The translations under genes and the position numbers were made by a program. A stretch of DNA of 27,136 bases from Bacteroides sp. 43_108. GTDB taxonomy: Bacteria > Bacteroidota > Bacteroidia > Bacteroidales > Bacteroidaceae. Each line of letters opens with the position of its first letter. The stretch's first letter is position 1. Positions 25,352 through 27,136 of the stretch are shown piece by piece. The stretch spans positions 1-27,136 of the forward strand of contig MNQS01000205.1 of the NCBI GenBank assembly GCA_001915545.1, given 5' to 3'. The notes beneath the pieces are model-generated. The model did not search any database, was not told the origin of the DNA, and worked only from the letters and a program-made list of their open reading frames with translations.

Positions 25352-25843
25352 TTATTGTTCATGCCGCCCTATCCTTAAATGGTTTTCAACGGTACGGTGC
25401 GAAAGATTTAATTCCGCTGAAATATCTGAAATAGATTTGTCTTCAAAACGACTCATTGCATAAATAGTACGACGCCGTGGAGGAAGCAAAGACAATCTAT
25501 ATTTCTCACACGCTTCCAAATCATTGGCCACCACACGAAGTTCTGTTTCATTTGTATAAGCAACCGTATGCTCATATAAATAAGAAGTAACTTCTTGCCT
25601 CTTATAATAACGACGTAAATAGTCAGTTACCAAATTACGAGCAATAGTAAAAATAAAATACTTAATAGTCTCTGCACAGAGCATCCGATCGTAGTCCATC
25701 AGCCGTACATACACATCTTGAGCCAAGTCTTCCGCCTCTTCTTTATGAGCTATCCTATAATAGATATACAGATAGACCGAATGATGATAATTCGTATAAG
25801 AATCCTCTATTAATTGAGTAGATTTCATGGATATGTTTTTCAT
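25352..25843 (-). CDS. ECF RNA polymerase sigma factor
   Basis: 163 residues (an in-frame ATG at 25828 is an alternative start). Region 2 is seen in YHHSVYLYIYYRIAHKEEAEDLAQDVYVRL and FTIARNLVTDYLRR, and region 4 in SISDISAELNLSHRTVENHL. The protein stops five residues after the recognition helix, so its C-terminus is short. It resembles the Bacteroides expansion of sigma-70 factors that act on SusC/SusD systems. No FecR-type anti-sigma gene is adjacent. It is the natural candidate to read the six TTGAGTG/CGTA promoters in this locus. It lies 26 bases upstream of susC and has a housekeeping -7 box. Confidence 0.93.
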   Translation of the reverse strand: MKNISMKSTQLIEDSYTNYHHSVYLYIYYRIAHKEEAEDLAQDVYVRLMDYDRMLCAETIKYFIFTIARNLVTDYLRRYYKRQEVTSYLYEHTVAYTNETELRVVANDLEACEKYRLSLLPPRRRTIYAMSRFEDKSISDISAELNLSHRTVENHLRIGRHEQ

Positions 25844-25875
25844 GTCTTCAGCTTTTTGGGTTACATTTACGAATG

Positions 25876-25883
25876 CAAATATA
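25876..25883 (-). promoter_or_regulatory. Housekeeping -7 box for sigma-susC-susD
   Basis: The minus strand reads TATATTTG, matching TAnnTTTG, 32 bases before the sigma ATG. The -33 region has only a T-rich stretch rather than clear TTTG, consistent with dependence on an activator. Confidence 0.65.
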
Positions 25884-25985
25884 GAAGGTAGAAGGACAAG
25901 AAAAACACTTTTTCTATTCTAATAAATCTCATATCATTACCCTAGACCAAAGACAGACTAATCCGCTAGTTTATAACAGATTAAG

Positions 25986-26027
25986 AATTTGACACACTCA
26001 GTATCATATAATAATTTGAGACTCTCA
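25986..26027 (-). promoter_or_regulatory. Pair of 15-bp direct repeats in the sigma-gene leader, candidate operator
   Basis: TGAGAGTCTCAAATT (26013-26027) and TGAGTGTGTCAAATT (25986-26000), read on the minus strand, agree at 13 of 15 positions and start 27 bases apart. The first also contains the palindrome TTGAGACTCTCAA (26016-26028). They lie about 100 bases upstream of the -7 box, suitable for an AraC-type activator. Their TGAG starts also resemble the ECF -35 element, so weak autoregulatory sites are an alternative. Confidence 0.5.
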
Positions 26028-26043
26028 ACAAAAAATAGAGAGG

Positions 26044-27136
26044 TTATTCATTGTTTTTCCCAATACTTCGGATGTACTCATTGGGAGTGATATTAGTCGC
26101 TTTTTTAAAATATCGAAAGAAAGAAGCTCTTGAACTGAACCCACACAACTCAGCCAAAGCACTCAAAGTGTATTTAGCATATTCATCTTTCTCCACCAAG
26201 CGCTTGAATTCAGCTATGCGATAATCATTGATATAATCATAATAATTACGGTTTAGATACTGATTAAATAAATAGGACAAAGTATGAGATGATGTGCCAA
26301 TGGACACAGCCAAATCGGCAATCTTCAAATTAGGATTAGTATAAGGTTTTTCTCTATGCATAACAATCTCCAATTTCTCAGCCAACCGTTTACATTCCTC
26401 CACACTTATCTTATTTGTCCTGTATTTCTCTTCCGCTACAATATGGGATTCCTCAACTGGCTGAATCTCCTTTTCTATAACTTTAGCAGAGTCAGGCATC
26501 AGTTCTTCCCTTTCGTTCTCCACCTCTTTCTTTTTTTGATAAAGGACAGCAATGCTTCCGGTCACCACAGCTATCACGATGAACACTATGCTCCATATAC
26601 TAATAGAAGACGCTATTTTAACCGTTAGCTGAGTTTCTGACTCTGGATTCCCCATCTGTCTTACTTTAAAAGTATAATTACCGGACGGTAAATCATAATA
26701 AGTAATATCCGAACGACCTGTCAAAGCCATCCATCCGGTATCCTCACCCTCTAATTGATATTCGTATGACATAAAAGCAGGTGCCGTATAACTGAAATCA
26801 GAAAAGTAAAAGGTAACATTCTTCTGAGAAGCTTCCAATGAAATTTCACTCTTGCCGCCATCTCCCACAACAGATTGCACTACAGATTTTCCATTTACAC
26901 ATATATCTGTTATGGCAACCGAATAGGGAACGGATTTCCTCTGATTCATCCGCACTGTATCCAAATACAGAAGCCCTTTGGAGTTTCCAAACCAAATGCC
27001 GTTCTCATCACGTACCGGCGGACAAAGAGTAAAAATGGAACTGGGAATACCATCAACAAAATTATAAGGAATAAAATGGTCTTTCTTATCATACCGGAAC
27101 AAACCATTGTTAGTTCCCAGCCATAACCACTTTTCA
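26044..27136 (-). CDS. Membrane AraC-family regulator with sensor propeller and Y_Y_Y domain (N-terminus beyond window)
   Basis: The frame is open through the window edge; EKWLWLGTNNGLFRYD just inside the edge is a typical two-component-regulator propeller repeat, so the gene continues upstream. Next come a Y_Y_Y domain (SVAITDICVNGKS to YTFKVRQMG), one membrane helix (SIWSIVFIVIAVVTGSIAVLY), about 75 charged residues, and a C-terminal AraC DNA-binding domain (NLKIADLAVSIGTSSHTLS, LSALAELCGFSSRASFFRYF). Classical hybrid two-component sensors of PULs have histidine kinase and receiver domains between membrane and AraC; there is no room for them here. It is therefore a one-component regulator that senses a periplasmic oligosaccharide and binds DNA from the membrane. 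It sits 200 bases upstream of the sigma gene and is probably its activator. Confidence 0.88.
   Translation of the reverse strand, partial: EKWLWLGTNNGLFRYDKKDHFIPYNFVDGIPSSIFTLCPPVRDENGIWFGNSKGLLYLDTVRMNQRKSVPYSVAITDICVNGKSVVQSVVGDGGKSEISLEASQKNVTFYFSDFSYTAPAFMSYEYQLEGEDTGWMALTGRSDITYYDLPSGNYTFKVRQMGNPESETQLTVKIASSISIWSIVFIVIAVVTGSIAVLYQKKKEVENEREELMPDSAKVIEKEIQPVEESHIVAEEKYRTNKISVEECKRLAEKLEIVMHREKPYTNPNLKIADLAVSIGTSSHTLSYLFNQYLNRNYYDYINDYRIAEFKRLVEKDEYAKYTLSALAELCGFSSRASFFRYFKKATNITPNEYIRSIGKNNE

Overview
The window is from a member of the Bacteroidales, most likely Bacteroides or Phocaeicola. The evidence is a SusC/SusD pair, a TonB-linked set of carbohydrate-active enzymes, Bacteroidetes-type housekeeping promoters (TTTG, about 20 bases, TAnnTTTG), and accessory families typical of gut Bacteroides (BT4734-like/VirE, DUF6078, Rpn). 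Every gene I accept reads on the minus strand, so biological order runs from high to low coordinates. The window is mostly one polysaccharide utilization locus (PUL), cut at both ends.

In transcription order: a membrane AraC-type regulator with no histidine kinase (26044-27136, partial); an ECF sigma factor (25352-25843); SusC (21999-25325); SusD (19949-21976); a beta-helix hydrolase (18340-19749, damaged C-terminus). An accessory insert follows: DUF6078 gene, array of six 22-bp palindromic repeats, frameshifted VirE/primase-helicase gene, Rpn nuclease gene, terminator (about 14046-18241). The enzyme block then continues: beta-propeller hydrolase-like protein, second beta-helix hydrolase, GH127, lipoprotein serine hydrolase, heparinase II/III-like protein, GH97, GH43 and GH88 (partial). 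GH88 plus a lyase-like protein, GH28/GH49-like helices, GH127 and GH43 point to an acidic, arabinose-containing plant polysaccharide. The exact substrate cannot be read from sequence.

The main discovery is regulatory. Six enzyme leaders carry the same non-housekeeping promoter, consensus TTGAGTG, exactly 16 bases, CGTA. Five match both elements; the sixth has two changes in the -35. The TTGAGTG/CGTA architecture is ECF-like, and an ECF sigma gene with no anti-sigma partner lies directly upstream of susC. The simplest model is a cascade: glycan sensor regulator, then sigma-susC-susD, then sigma-dependent transcription of separate enzyme units.

The second discovery is the accessory insert. It lies between two inverted copies of a roughly 120-bp non-coding block in which four TGCTGCCAC motifs keep identical spacing although the sequence between them has diverged. 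Inside is a strictly periodic iteron-like array upstream of the VirE helicase gene. The Rpn and DUF6078 genes have housekeeping-type promoter elements; none of the insert genes shows the ECF-type promoter. This looks like a small replication-like or mobile cassette placed in a PUL whose downstream units mostly have their own promoters.
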